A stretch of DNA of 64,000 bases, taken from assembly GCA_016165875.1 (NCBI GenBank), contig JABBOT010000001.1, positions 10,233,306-10,297,305 of the forward strand. The letters run 5' to 3'. Both the position numbers and the translations under genes were made by a program. Shown here piece by piece: positions 54,171-64,000 of the stretch (position 1 is its first letter; each line of letters starts with the position of its first letter). Origin of the DNA: Acanthopleura granulata (taxonomy: Eukaryota; Mollusca; Polyplacophora; Chitonida; Chitonidae). The notes beneath the pieces are model-generated. The model did no database searches. It was given only the letters and a program-made list of their open reading frames with translations, and had not been told where the DNA came from.

Positions 54171-55439
54171 TTATGAAGTGCCATTCACGACGTTTAACGC
54201 TTCACAAAGAACCGCCTCTCTAAAGTACCCATTTACAGGACCATACACTCAGACGACATGACGCCTTACAAACTTGAGCACGATTTTTTCCACGAGATCA
54301 CCTCTTATCACATATACACTAATATTGAGCTCACCATTATACAGGCGGCTATACGCTTGATTGGTGCAGACACCATGCACACGCACAGCCTAACGCACTT
54401 TATATAGTATATTACATTTGGGGCTATTGATTGAAGTTAATAAACAGTGACTGACCAGCTGACGTGTTGTGCGCAGAACAGCTGTCCTGTATATACAAAC
54501 AGTGACTTGAAGGGTAGTGGGGATGGGGGGGGGATCACATGTCATGACGTGGGATACTTCCCATGTTAAACTCATCGGTTTTATCACAGCGCTTGGTGTG
54601 ATCACATGACAAGGGTAAATGAAAGACTAAAGACAAGGCATGTTGAAATATCAGTAAAAATCATTACTAAAATGCTGTTGTATATTAGATATCAATTTTG
54701 GTATTCACCGTGTGGTTAGCGAATGAAGGCGTCCTATCTCCCTCGTGCGCAGTGATTAGTGGACACCAGTATTTCGTACCTACACGATGTAGGTCCAAGA
54801 CCCAAAAAATCGGAAACATGCATTCCGGTTGATATTCAGGGTATTTAATATGGAGAGTCGTACGTACAAACTGGGCTATACACAGGCGGTCGTAGTCTCC
54901 CCAGACGGTTACAGCTGGCCATGTGATCTGTGGATAGTGAGTCGGTACAGTAAAGTGATATCACCTTGCCTATGTGGACACTTTCACAGGCCTTATACAT
55001 TAGCATGGCTACAGTGCCCATTACGAGCAAGTACTAGTATACGATCTGTTTGTTGACACGGGATCTGACTTACCTTTCTCTTTAGCATGGGGGTGAAACA
55101 TGTTACCCAACCTCGTAGTGAGCTTGACTGGCCGCAATATAGTCACCATGGCTGTCTTAGGCTGTCAACTCCACGCAGCCAGCCGGTTGTCCGTTGCCCA
55201 GCTAAATTCAACAGGTAGGCCAGGTGCAAACTATCCGGCAGTATTTGGCAGGGACACCGTATCACCATTTGTTTACACAGGTACTGGTGTTTACCTGGCC
55301 GGCTACTCACTCAAGCACACTGTTTTTTGCACCTTAGTCTAGCTGGCCGATACAATACGAGACACTTGACAGTGACGGGCAATTAACTCCTTGTATACGC
55401 CCCTATAACGGTTAAGTAAAAACTTAGAGAGAAACAAGA
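54171..55439. other. Intergenic, nothing recognised
   Basis: Mixed composition with a G-run near 54525-54535. No repeat or coding sequence supported. Confidence 0.5.
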
Positions 55440-55960
55440 AAAGATAACATCTTCCGTGCCCGCTAAACTCTGCTGCGAATGACGAGCGTAAAAACCTGGC
55501 TGTAGAACAGACGTCCGTCCGCGCCGTGGCCACACAGTTACGCAATCGCTGATATGTATGCTCCTCCCCTCTTGGGCTTGCTGTGACCCGCGGAAAACAA
55601 TTCGACGCGGTCAGATATCGGTCAGTATGACCACGGAAAACACCGTCACGAGACTGTGAGAGTTTTCACACACCGACAACTGCAGTCCACCCGGACACTG
55701 GCCAGCTCTGCTGATTTATACAGACGGCAAAGTACATCGCAGAAACTTAATGAACGGGTGATCCAGGTACACGGCGACAGGGTCTGGGTACCTCAGTGGC
55801 TCGACTCGCTGGAGCAGCACACCCTACCTCACCTCCTGAGTTTGTCCTTTCGATAAGTGAAGGATTTCGAGTTGTCCCACCAGGTAAAAGCCGGTTAGGG
55901 ATCTGATGATTACAGGTGAGCGCCGCGCTATGGTTACCAACAGCTAAGATAACATTTTGA
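55440..55960. promoter_or_regulatory. CpG-rich block, possible promoter or non-coding first exon
   Basis: Locally dense CpG (for example CGTCCGTCCGCGCCGTGG near 55512 and GACCCGCGG near 55586) in an AT-rich region. Consensus donors follow on the plus strand: CCACCAG/GTAAAA at 55882/55883 and ATTACAG/GTGAGC near 55915. No coding exon can be tied to it inside the window. Confidence 0.25.
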
Positions 55961-56152
55961 CAGCTTAAACACACGACAGGGGTACAGCAAGGTTTTTCCT
56001 ATGTCCAGGAAAAATTATCCCCTATCAGATCACTAAAGAGAGGCTCTCAAGGGGATTTGTTTGTTAGGTCTTTCCCATGTTGACGATAAACTGGACCAGA
56101 TTAACTGATGAGCATCCCACGTCCCACATGCGACGTTATGCATGGTGTATGT

Positions 56153-56247
56153 GCCTGTCTCTGTCATATTGCCTTCCTTCATGCACCGCTGGATTATATG
56201 CCTGTCTCTGTCATGTTGCCTTCCTTCATGCACCGCTGGATTATACA
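56153..56247 (+). repeat. Two-copy tandem duplication, 47-bp unit
   Basis: GCCTGTCTCTGTCAT.TTGCC then TTCCTTCATGCACCGCTGG, copies starting at 56153 and 56200, one clear base change. Confidence 0.92.
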
Positions 56248-56261
56248 TTAACTCTGTTACG

Positions 56262-56385
56262 TTGGAAGGTCAGCCGACAACATGTGGGTTGGTCGTGGGT
56301 TTCTCCCACAATAATGCTGGCCGCCGTCGTATAAGTGAAATATTCTTTAATAGAGAGTAAACACCAGTGAAATAAATAAATAAGA
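56262..56385 (+). mobile_element. SINE, 5'-truncated copy
   Basis: GGTCGTGGGTTTCTCCCACA, AATGCTGGCCGCCGTCGTAT, AAGTGAAATATTC and a GAAATAAATAAATAAG tail; plus orientation. Confidence 0.9.
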
Positions 56386-56779
56386 CATTAGCCCCGATAT
56401 AAGCTAGTCGTATCCCGGCCTCGCTGTAAAACTATACATATGCTTCACCAAGGTATTTATCGCCATCAGCGAAATTCAGAAAACTGAAAGGAAACAACTA
56501 AATAAATCAATATAAAAGATTACAGCACAGGGAGTATGACAGTGTGAGAGATGGTAAATTTTCACAAGGTGAAATCCTACCTCTTAATTGTTAAATGACC
56601 TCAGTTAGGATTTTATTCTAATTGTTCATATGTGTTCAAGAATTAACAATTTGCAATCCCCTCCTCCAGCACCATGACTGAAGCAGAATTTGATAAAAAA
56701 AATTGCACTGATGTTAAATGCAATTTGTTAGACGTCACCGATCTAGAATTACTCAAAGTGCTGTGTTTACATCACATTT

Positions 56780-57001
56780 GATTGATTGATTGATTTGACT
56801 GGTGTTCTACGCCGTACCCAAGAACATTTCACTTATACGACGGCAGGCAGCATTATGGTGGCAGGAAACCCACGACCATCCGCAGGTTGCTGGCAGGCCT
56901 TCCCACGTACAGCGGGAGAGGAAGCCAGCATGAGCTGGTTTTGAACTCACAGCCGGGTCATTGTACTGTGATAGCTAACCGACTGAGCCACGGAGGCCCC
57001 C
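56780..57001 (-). mobile_element. tRNA-derived SINE with intact head
   Basis: From GATTGATTGATTTGACTGGT to AGCTAACCGACTGAGCCACG then GAGGCCCCC. The inverted end carries a tRNA A box (TGGCTCAGTCGG) and a B-box-like GTTCAAAACC, showing the polymerase III origin. About 15 bp in the middle are missing. Confidence 0.94.
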
Positions 57002-57157
57002 ATCACATCTGACACATGTGTACACAATACCATTAAAACAAATAAGATCACCAATATATAATTAAACAATGTTGGGGACGCAGGTTCTCCACTTTCCTAC
57101 CATGAACTGGACAGCTTCGAATTACCGTTTGCACTGAAAACTTTTTCGCTTTTTGAT

Positions 57158-57377
57158 TTCATTTATTTATTTATTTCATTGGTATTTTACGCCGTATTCA
57201 AGAATATTTCACTTATATAACGACGACCAGCATTATAACAGGAGGAAACCGGACAGAACCCCAGGGAAACCCACTACCTTTTGCAGGTTGCTGGCGAACC
57301 TTCCCGCGTGCGACCGGAGAGTAAGCTAGCGGGAGCTGGGCTTGAGCATGAGAGGCTGGGTCATTATGCTGCACTAT
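57158..57377 (-). mobile_element. SINE copy, diverged
   Basis: ATTTATTTATTTCATTGGTA, TTTTACGCCGTATTCAAGAA, GGTTGCTGGCGAACCTTCCC and GAGGCTGGGTCATTATGCTG; minus orientation. Confidence 0.9.
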
Positions 57378-57509
57378 TTTCTCCTTTTTGCTACTATATG
57401 TTCTTTAAAAAAAAAAGAAGTAACATCGACGAAATATGCAGCGCCATCAAACCCTCTTCTGTAGGCCTAAGCTACTTCTGGTACAAGCTGATAAATTCAG
57501 CCAAGGTAT

Positions 57510-57570
57510 TGAAATAAATAAAGAAAGAAGGAAAGAAATAAATAATGAAATAGAGAAATAAATACAGCAG
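57510..57570 (+). repeat. A-rich simple repeat
   Basis: AAATAAATAAAGAAAGAAGG-type tract, low complexity. Confidence 0.85.
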
Positions 57571-59599
57571 CACTTCTCTAAGACCCAGGGTTTGAATTCT
57601 GTTTCTGTCAATTTGCCATTATTGTCACATAACCAGTGCTGGTCGATGCTTGGCGGAAGGTGATAGTTTCATACAGGATCGATGCAAGAGATATCGGTCA
57701 GTTTTATGTCTCACAAGGTCAGATATATCAGGAAGTCCTCTATGCAACAACTGGTCATTACAGCGTCATTATTCTCAGGGATGTTACATACATTGTAAAG
57801 GTTATTAAATGTAGGTTAGATAATTTCTGCAAAATTTTCAACTTGATCGAAAATACCTTCGGCCCTGCCGCACAGTGATTGAAAGAAAATGTTTTCAGAA
57901 AAAAGTGTCTTTCTCGTGGCCCGTGACCTAAGTTTAACTGAGCTCCAAAAATATAAGTGAAAGGAGAGCTCAAAACTATAATTGTAAGGGGTACAAAACA
58001 TCAATGAAAAAGAGAATCATTGGGGAAACACCATTTTTGGCAGAGACAATGATCTGAACTTTAAGCACCAAATTTATAACCATAAAAAGTCTGTATAGTG
58101 AACTCGTGCTTAGTGAATTGCATTTACTTATAATTTGCGCAGTTTATTAGAACCGGAAGAACCAAACCGCGCTCACTCCATCATGCTATCACAAAAGCCA
58201 ATGCTCTTCACAGTAAGGTCATGCAATGGTTCCAGATCAGGAAACCTGCACCGTAGCCGTGTATACCTGTACATCATACATGGTGAACGCTCAGTACAAC
58301 AGTAGTTACTGCGACATGTGGGACAGTTAGCTGACGGCATACCTTGGCAACCTGACGAAACAAAACTTTTGACTAGTTAATCACTGTTAGCATTCAGCGT
58401 AAATGCAAACCTCAAAGGAGATTTTGGCATGTCCGAAGGCGTGGGTTACACCGCTGATCGCTAGTACAGAGGATTCCGGAGGGGGAGGGGGAGGGGGAGG
58501 GGGAGGGTCCCGTGGGGTGAATAGAAAGGGTACATGGAGAGAAAAACAGCGGGCAAGATCCCGCATTTGATGGTATTTCTCATATGTTTTCGGGAACGGA
58601 ATGAATGACATGGTTGAAATAATTCTTGAACATATCACAGAATTAACACAAATATACAAAGTGTCACGCATATTTTATTCAACATCATAGCGAACGTCAT
58701 GATTGATCAATGAAATCGACTGGAGAATTATGTTGTGCTAACGAAATAACCAAGAGACATGCAGAATTATGCTCACCGGATCTTTCCGAGAGGGTGCGCT
58801 ACAGGTTTTTGTTGCGCCATTCGCACTCTAGCTTTGTCGAGCTTTGGAATTCTTCACTACGGCGTGATCTCAAGAATTTTTTTTTGTCATGCTCTATAGA
58901 AAATTGACCAAAACAAAAAGGTTATAAATAACCCGATCTCATGCATGCGTCGTCTGTCGATCGGATTACTGAAATCAAACAGCCGTAGTAGAGCATGTAG
59001 GTTGATCCATGTATAAACCTTCAGCCTGTCATCTTGATACATCTTTTGGGAGCTACGATTTATGCATTCTATCAGGACAAAAAATGGTAATTCCTTGTGA
59101 TTTATACATGACAATTATCTTTATAGAGAGCGACTTCGGACTAAACGACAAAAGATCACGTCCACATGACTATATAAATTTGGTAAACACCACACAATTT
59201 TGCAAAATTGCAAGTCATTTATCTCTGGTGTATGACGTAATTAAAAGAAGTGTTACAGCTGGGTTAATATTTTTCTCATCGAAAATTATTTTTTAAGCAT
59301 GTGACTACGGTTGTGACGTTCGAAGCCATAATTTTTACTCTATGGCAAGACACGCACTATCTACAGCCAATGATAAAGAAATAGCCACATTGAACTATCT
59401 GTAACTGATAAAATTCTCAATGACAAAGTGGCTCTCACAATTGCTACATGTTCTCAAATCAAATATACGTATTTTACAGACTATGCGAAACTTATAATCA
59501 TTTGAACTGAATGTAACACTGACACCAGATTTGCTTGTACTTGTAAATATAAACATATATGTGTACATACGCCTATTTCCAGGGGTTCAGTGTATAATG
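57571..59599. other. Intergenic with a (GGAGGG)n tract
   Basis: 58477-58507 is a run of GGAGGGG units on the plus strand with at least four G-tracts, a textbook G-quadruplex pattern. Nothing else recognised. Confidence 0.6.
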
Positions 59600-59803
59600 T
59601 ACGGTCGCTGTGAGTTCAAGCCCAGCTCATGCTGGCTTCCTCTCCTGCCGTAAGTGGGAAGGTCTGCCAGCAACCTGCGGATGGTCGTGGGTTTCCCCCG
59701 GGCTCCTCCCGGTTTCCTGCCACCATAAAGCTGTCCGCCGTCGTATAAGTGAAATATTCTTGAGTACGACGTAAAACCCCAATCAAATAAATATATAAAT
59801 ATA
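59600..59803 (+). mobile_element. tRNA-derived SINE, long copy
   Basis: TGTGAGTTCAAGCCCAGCTC (B box), ATGCTGGCTTCCTCTCC, AAGGTCTGCCAGCAACCTGC, GGGTTTCCCCCGGGCTCC and AATATTCTTGAGTACGACGT, ending AATCAAATAAATATATAAAT; plus orientation. Confidence 0.94.
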
Positions 59804-60700
59804 ATGCACGTGTTTCACATTCTGGTTTCTAAATCTGCTATGACCATATGTAATGGATGAGAAATAGGTCCTATTGGGGCCTAATACACCCCAGTTTCAT
59901 AACCATCCTCACCAGTATAGGGTAGCTGAGACGAGGGCTGAATATTTTTCCAACTGTGTTATCTGTCACTATTAATTAGTATACGTCATGGCGTATAGAC
60001 GAAGATCGGCACTCACACTTGGGTGGAAACTTTCATGTCAAATGCATGCACAAGGGGACCAACGAAGGCATTCCCTGAGGCGAAATAGGTTAAGAACGCG
60101 ATAAGAACAGAAGACCTGAAATACCTGTATGTCCCCTGAATTAACTGTTTGGACGTTGCCGAGTTGCCTCAATGGGCTGGGTCATTCACGCTGACTTTAC
60201 ATCATTGCCATCAGTCGATGTCGTTGACTTTTTGACCCTGTGGCCTTGCCTCACAGCTAATCTTCTTCACAGCTAATTATAGTATAATCAACACTTACCA
60301 ATACAATTCATATGAGTATTCATTGGAATCATCATGTGATGTGTGACGGGACGGGAGGAGGGGGATGATTAAGTATACTGTCTGATAATGCCAGAACTAC
60401 AGAAAAACAGAAACAAAAAAGGTAGGAAGGTGGTAGGCGTGTGTGTGGGCGTGTTGGGGAGGAGGAAAAAGCCCTCATTTTATAGAGAAGTTTCGTTTTC
60501 GGATTATCAATGAAAGGTCTTCACAGGGTGTCATAATATGGTCTATGGGACATGTAAATTGTTAGAGTCGGCGACTCCACGATTCTATTGTAGGATAGCA
60601 AATGAAGCCAAAACTGGATGGGTGTGCGATGACAGGGTAGGCTGAATGCAAGGGTTTTATTGGACGTTTAAGTGGTTTTTTTCAAATGATAGGATATGTT
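59804..60700. other. Intergenic, nothing recognised
   Basis: No repeat or coding sequence supported. Confidence 0.5.
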
Positions 60701-62075
60701 TGATGCAGAGGGTGAGAGGGTGACGTTGAGCATCAATGAGTTGCCTGAGTGTACTGGATGAGTGGACCACATTGGATGTCAAGGAGATGCTGGAGTGTGC
60801 TGGATGAATGGTGACGTTTGAGTATTGGTGAGATCCCGTAGTTCGCTGGATGAGTGGGCCACATTGGACATCAATGAGATGCCGGATTGTGCTTGATGAG
60901 GAACGACGCTTGAAAATCAATGAAATGCCGAAATGTGCTGAGTGTGTGGGTGGGGAACGGGATGGGAGGGTGACATTTGACATCGAAGAGATGCCGGAGT
61001 GAGCTTGATGCAGAGGATGACATTTGGTATCGATGAGATTCCGGAGAGTGCTGGATAAGGGGTGACACTGGACATCGATGAAATGCCACAATGTGCTGGA
61101 TGTGAGGGTGACATTGGACATCGATGAGATGCTGGAGAGTGCTGGATGCGGAGGTGACATTAGGCATCGAGGAGATATCGGAGTGTGCTGAATGAGGGGT
61201 GACACTGGATATCAAGGACACCGGAGGTGACATCGATGAGATGCCGGAATGTGCATTAGGCGTCTAGGGATTGTCAGAATGTGCTAGATGGTGGGTTGAC
61301 ATTGGACATCAATGAAATACTGGATGAAAGGTGATGTTTGAGCATTGGTGAGATCCCGTAGTGTGCTGGATGAGTGGGCCACACTGGACATCTGTGCTGG
61401 GTGTGGGTGGGGGGGGGGGGCGGGGGGAGGGACATTTGACTTCGAAGAAATGCCGGAGTGAGCTGGATGTGGAGTGACATTGGACATCAATGAGATGCTG
61501 AAATGCGCGGGATGCGGAGGTGACATTAGGAGCAGAGGAGATACAGAAGTGTTCTGGATGAGAGGTGACACTGGATCAGTGAGATATCGGAGAGTGCTGG
61601 CTGTGAGGGTGACACTGGACATCGGTGAGATGCCGGAGTGTGCTAGATGTTGGGGGTTTCTCTGGACATCGATGAGATGCCGGGGTGTGCTGGATGTCAG
61701 GGTGACAGTGGACATCGATGTGATGATGGAATGTGCTGGAGGTGGAGTGACATTGGACATCAGTGAGATGCTGGAGTGTTCTGGATGTGAGGGTGATATT
61801 GGACACCGTGAGATAATCTCAGATGCTGAAATGTGCTGGGCGCGGAGGTGACATTAGGCATCGAGGAAATACCGGAGTGTGCTGGAGGTGAAGGTGACAC
61901 TGGACATTGATGAGATGTTGGAGTGTGCTGGAGGTGAAGGTGACATTGGACATTGATGAGATGTTGGAGTGTGCTGGAGGTGAAGGGGACATGGGACATT
62001 GATGAGATGTTGGAGCATGATGGAGGTGAAGGTGACATCGGGCGTTAATGAGATGCCTGAGTGTGTGGCACGTAG
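60700..62075 (+). repeat. 1.4-kb minisatellite, units of about 45-50 bp
   Basis: About 28 imperfect units with GGTGACATTGGACATCGATG, then AGATGCCGGAGTGTGCTGGA. Unit lengths vary, with a G-run of about 11 near 61410. Open frames of up to 180 codons on the minus strand and 125 on the plus strand are repeat by-products. The last three units (from about 61880) are the most alike, which suggests recent growth at that end. Confidence 0.92.
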
Positions 62076-62861
62076 CGATTTTGGTGGACATACCTTCTCG
62101 GTTCATTCTTAGAAAGAAACACCTGAAATAGGATTTCATTCCACTGCACAAGAAGTTGATAAAATAGAAACAGTGTTTCTAAAATAATTTATGACAATCT
62201 CCCATGAAGAGAAAGTTTCTTAGGACGTAGGGAATGCATTTGGTGATATAGATGATGCGCGTAAAGTACCAAGTTGGTGGTGCATTTGGTTACGCCTCTA
62301 ATTTATAAATACCAAGTTGATAGTGCATTTGGTAACATGGTTAATCTGCAGAAAAGGATGATGGTGCCTGTCATTACTGGATTATTCTGTATGCCAAGAC
62401 TGATCGCACTTGGCATGGTCAGTCTTTACATCGAGTTAAAATTGTATTTAGCACTGTGATCAAACTGTATAAAAAATGATGGCACGCGACATTTAATGAC
62501 CTATCCAATTTACCAACTTGACGGTACAATCTGTACACTGTGTGCTAACTTATACATCTGACAACATGCTTAATCTGCATACACATTCATCTGACAACAT
62601 GATGAATTCGTATATCAAACTGATGATGCATTTGTAGCAATATGAATAATTGATTACGGTTTTATGCTACATCGGCAGTTTTACAACCGTGTAACGAGGC
62701 TATGGCGAATTTCTTTTCCAGACTGCTTGGTAACTTGGCCAGCCTTGACACAAAGTCGATGTGACAAGCGATAATGTTCCAATTCTACCACTCTGCTCAG
62801 GGCCTTCGTGGCAGTTCACGGTCGATGGAGCTCGTCTGGCTGGTCCGAGATGGGATTCGAT
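62076..62861. other. Intergenic, nothing recognised
   Basis: A loose repeat of CAAGTTG.TGGTGCATTTGGT near 62270-62335 (two copies). No gene supported. Confidence 0.5.
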
Positions 62862-63096
62862 CTTTGATTTGATTTGATCGGTGTTTTACGCCGTACTCAG
62901 GAATATTTCAATTATACGACGGCGGACAGCATTATGGTGGGAGGAAACAGGGCTGAGGCCGGGGGAAACCCACGTACGGCCGGAGAGGAAGCCAGCATGA
63001 GCTGCTCTTGAACTCACAGCCACCGCATTGGTGGAAGGCTTCGGGTCATTTTGCTGCGATAGCGCGCTAACCGACTGAGCCACGGAGGCCCCCGGC
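62862..63096 (-). mobile_element. tRNA-derived SINE, full length
   Basis: From TTTGATTTGATCGGTG to CGCGCTAACCGACTGAGCCA then CGGAGGCCCCCGG. The best full-length copy here: tail, core (GACGGCGGACAGCATTATGG), B box region (TTGAACTCACAG) and A box (ACCGACTGAGCCA, inverted). Confidence 0.96.
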
Positions 63097-63413
63097 CTTC
63101 TCTGATATAACATACATTACAGATGAGTCTGGGTTGCATGAGGCAGTTTGTCAGGAACTGCTCAAAAGTCTGTTGGTCAGACAATCCGCTCCCTCCACCT
63201 CACCAATAAAACTGACCGCCTGTGGTATAAGCGCCCCCTCCCTTTCCCCCTCCTCCAACCGCAAATTCGCCAATGTTCAATGTCCTCCAGAACTCAGGCT
63301 CCTTGTTAAGTGTGAGTCCCTAGTTAAATGATAAGATGTCAAACATTTGACCAGAAAGCCAAACGACCGAGTGACAGGTAGACTAATAGAGAGACCGCCT
63401 TTTCACACGCAGT

Positions 63414-63468
63414 AAATAAATTTATTAATTTATTTGATTGGTGTTTTACGTCGTACTCAAGAATATTG
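63414..63468 (-). mobile_element. SINE tail fragment
   Basis: ATTTATTTGATTGGTGTTTT, ACGTCGTACTCAAGAATATT, then unrelated sequence; only the last ~55 bp of the SINE, in minus orientation. Confidence 0.88.
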
Positions 63469-64000
63469 AACATTTAAATTCATGATTACTGGCTAAAACT
63501 AACTGCATAAGTTTACAATATCAAGGGGTGACACATGGAAGTGTTGTGTTTGTTACTAGACTGTGCATTAGGACAGTCGGTTTTATAACCAAGCTGACAG
63601 TCCATACATAACAAGTATTGTCGAATTTGGTTTAGATCTGCCGAGATTGTAACTGGTTATATCAAACTAACAGGGTTTGTTGAACACAATTTGACCTCGC
63701 TAGGTATTTGACAAACCTCATGACATGGAGGTAAAGTTGTAAATTCATGACCAGCAATGTATATTTACGATTTGTGTGTAATATATATGTTAACACTGTC
63801 TAAAACTTGATATTTTAAACCACAAACACCGTCATTACATATTAAAACTATGATCTTTGTGGTATGGAAATCATAGGCTTATTCCACATTGCAATATCAG
63901 AACAATCTTCAGAAGCCTAGCAACCAATTTCTGAGTGAAAATGCAATTATTTATTTCATAATAATGGATTACAAACAATTAGGCAAATATGGTAACTTTA
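63469..64000. other. Intergenic, nothing recognised
   Basis: AT-rich, no repeat or coding sequence supported. Confidence 0.5.

Noticed and set aside
56960..57001. tRNA gene on the minus strand
   Set aside because: Only the A-box half matches; it continues into the SINE body and recurs at 63060-63096.
60657..61851. Long open frames on both strands
   Set aside because: By-product of the 45-50 bp minisatellite.

Overview
The window is animal (metazoan) nuclear DNA, most likely from a mollusc or another lophotrochozoan. The evidence is two conserved animal genes split by many GT-AG introns, vertebrate-level protein identity, an AT-rich background, and many copies of a tRNA-derived SINE of a kind I associate with mollusc genomes. 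The species cannot be told from the sequence.

Layout. (1) 1-13.0 kb is mostly non-coding. It holds a decayed tyrosine-recombinase (DIRS-like) retroelement, copies of an unclassified dispersed repeat, two minisatellites, a foldback element and two candidate exons of an unidentified minus-strand gene. (2) 13.53-30.65 kb (+) is a complete 14-coding-exon DDX41 gene, a DEAD-box spliceosomal helicase predicted at 617 aa, in which every exon joins in frame. Its introns hold a pogo/Tigger-like element, SINEs and minisatellites. (3) 31.6-46.75 kb (-) is a complete 8-coding-exon gene for the B55 regulatory subunit of protein phosphatase 2A (443 aa). It converges on DDX41 and carries a dead Penelope-like element in its last intron. 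(4) 46.75-64 kb has no gene I can support. It is dense in SINEs (11 of the 15 copies found) and has low-complexity tracts and a 1.4 kb minisatellite.

The most unusual signal lies inside DDX41. Four separate exon-intron junctions have each been tandemly copied, together with flanking exon sequence, into the adjacent intron: the exon 6 acceptor (94-bp unit, 7 acceptors), the exon 7 donor (about 102-bp unit, 6 copies), the exon 10 donor (60-bp unit, 10 donors) and the exon 11 donor (65-bp unit, 12 donors plus one decayed). In every case the gene-like splice site is the one at the exon edge of the array. Use of most decoys would run into an early in-frame stop. This has the form of a set of repeated poison splice sites in a gene whose product belongs to the spliceosome. 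Whether it is functional, neutral or partly an assembly effect cannot be decided from the sequence alone.

DDX41 and the PP2A subunit are tail-to-tail neighbours with no obvious functional link. DDX41 and the unidentified gene may be divergent neighbours sharing a promoter region of about 0.5 kb.
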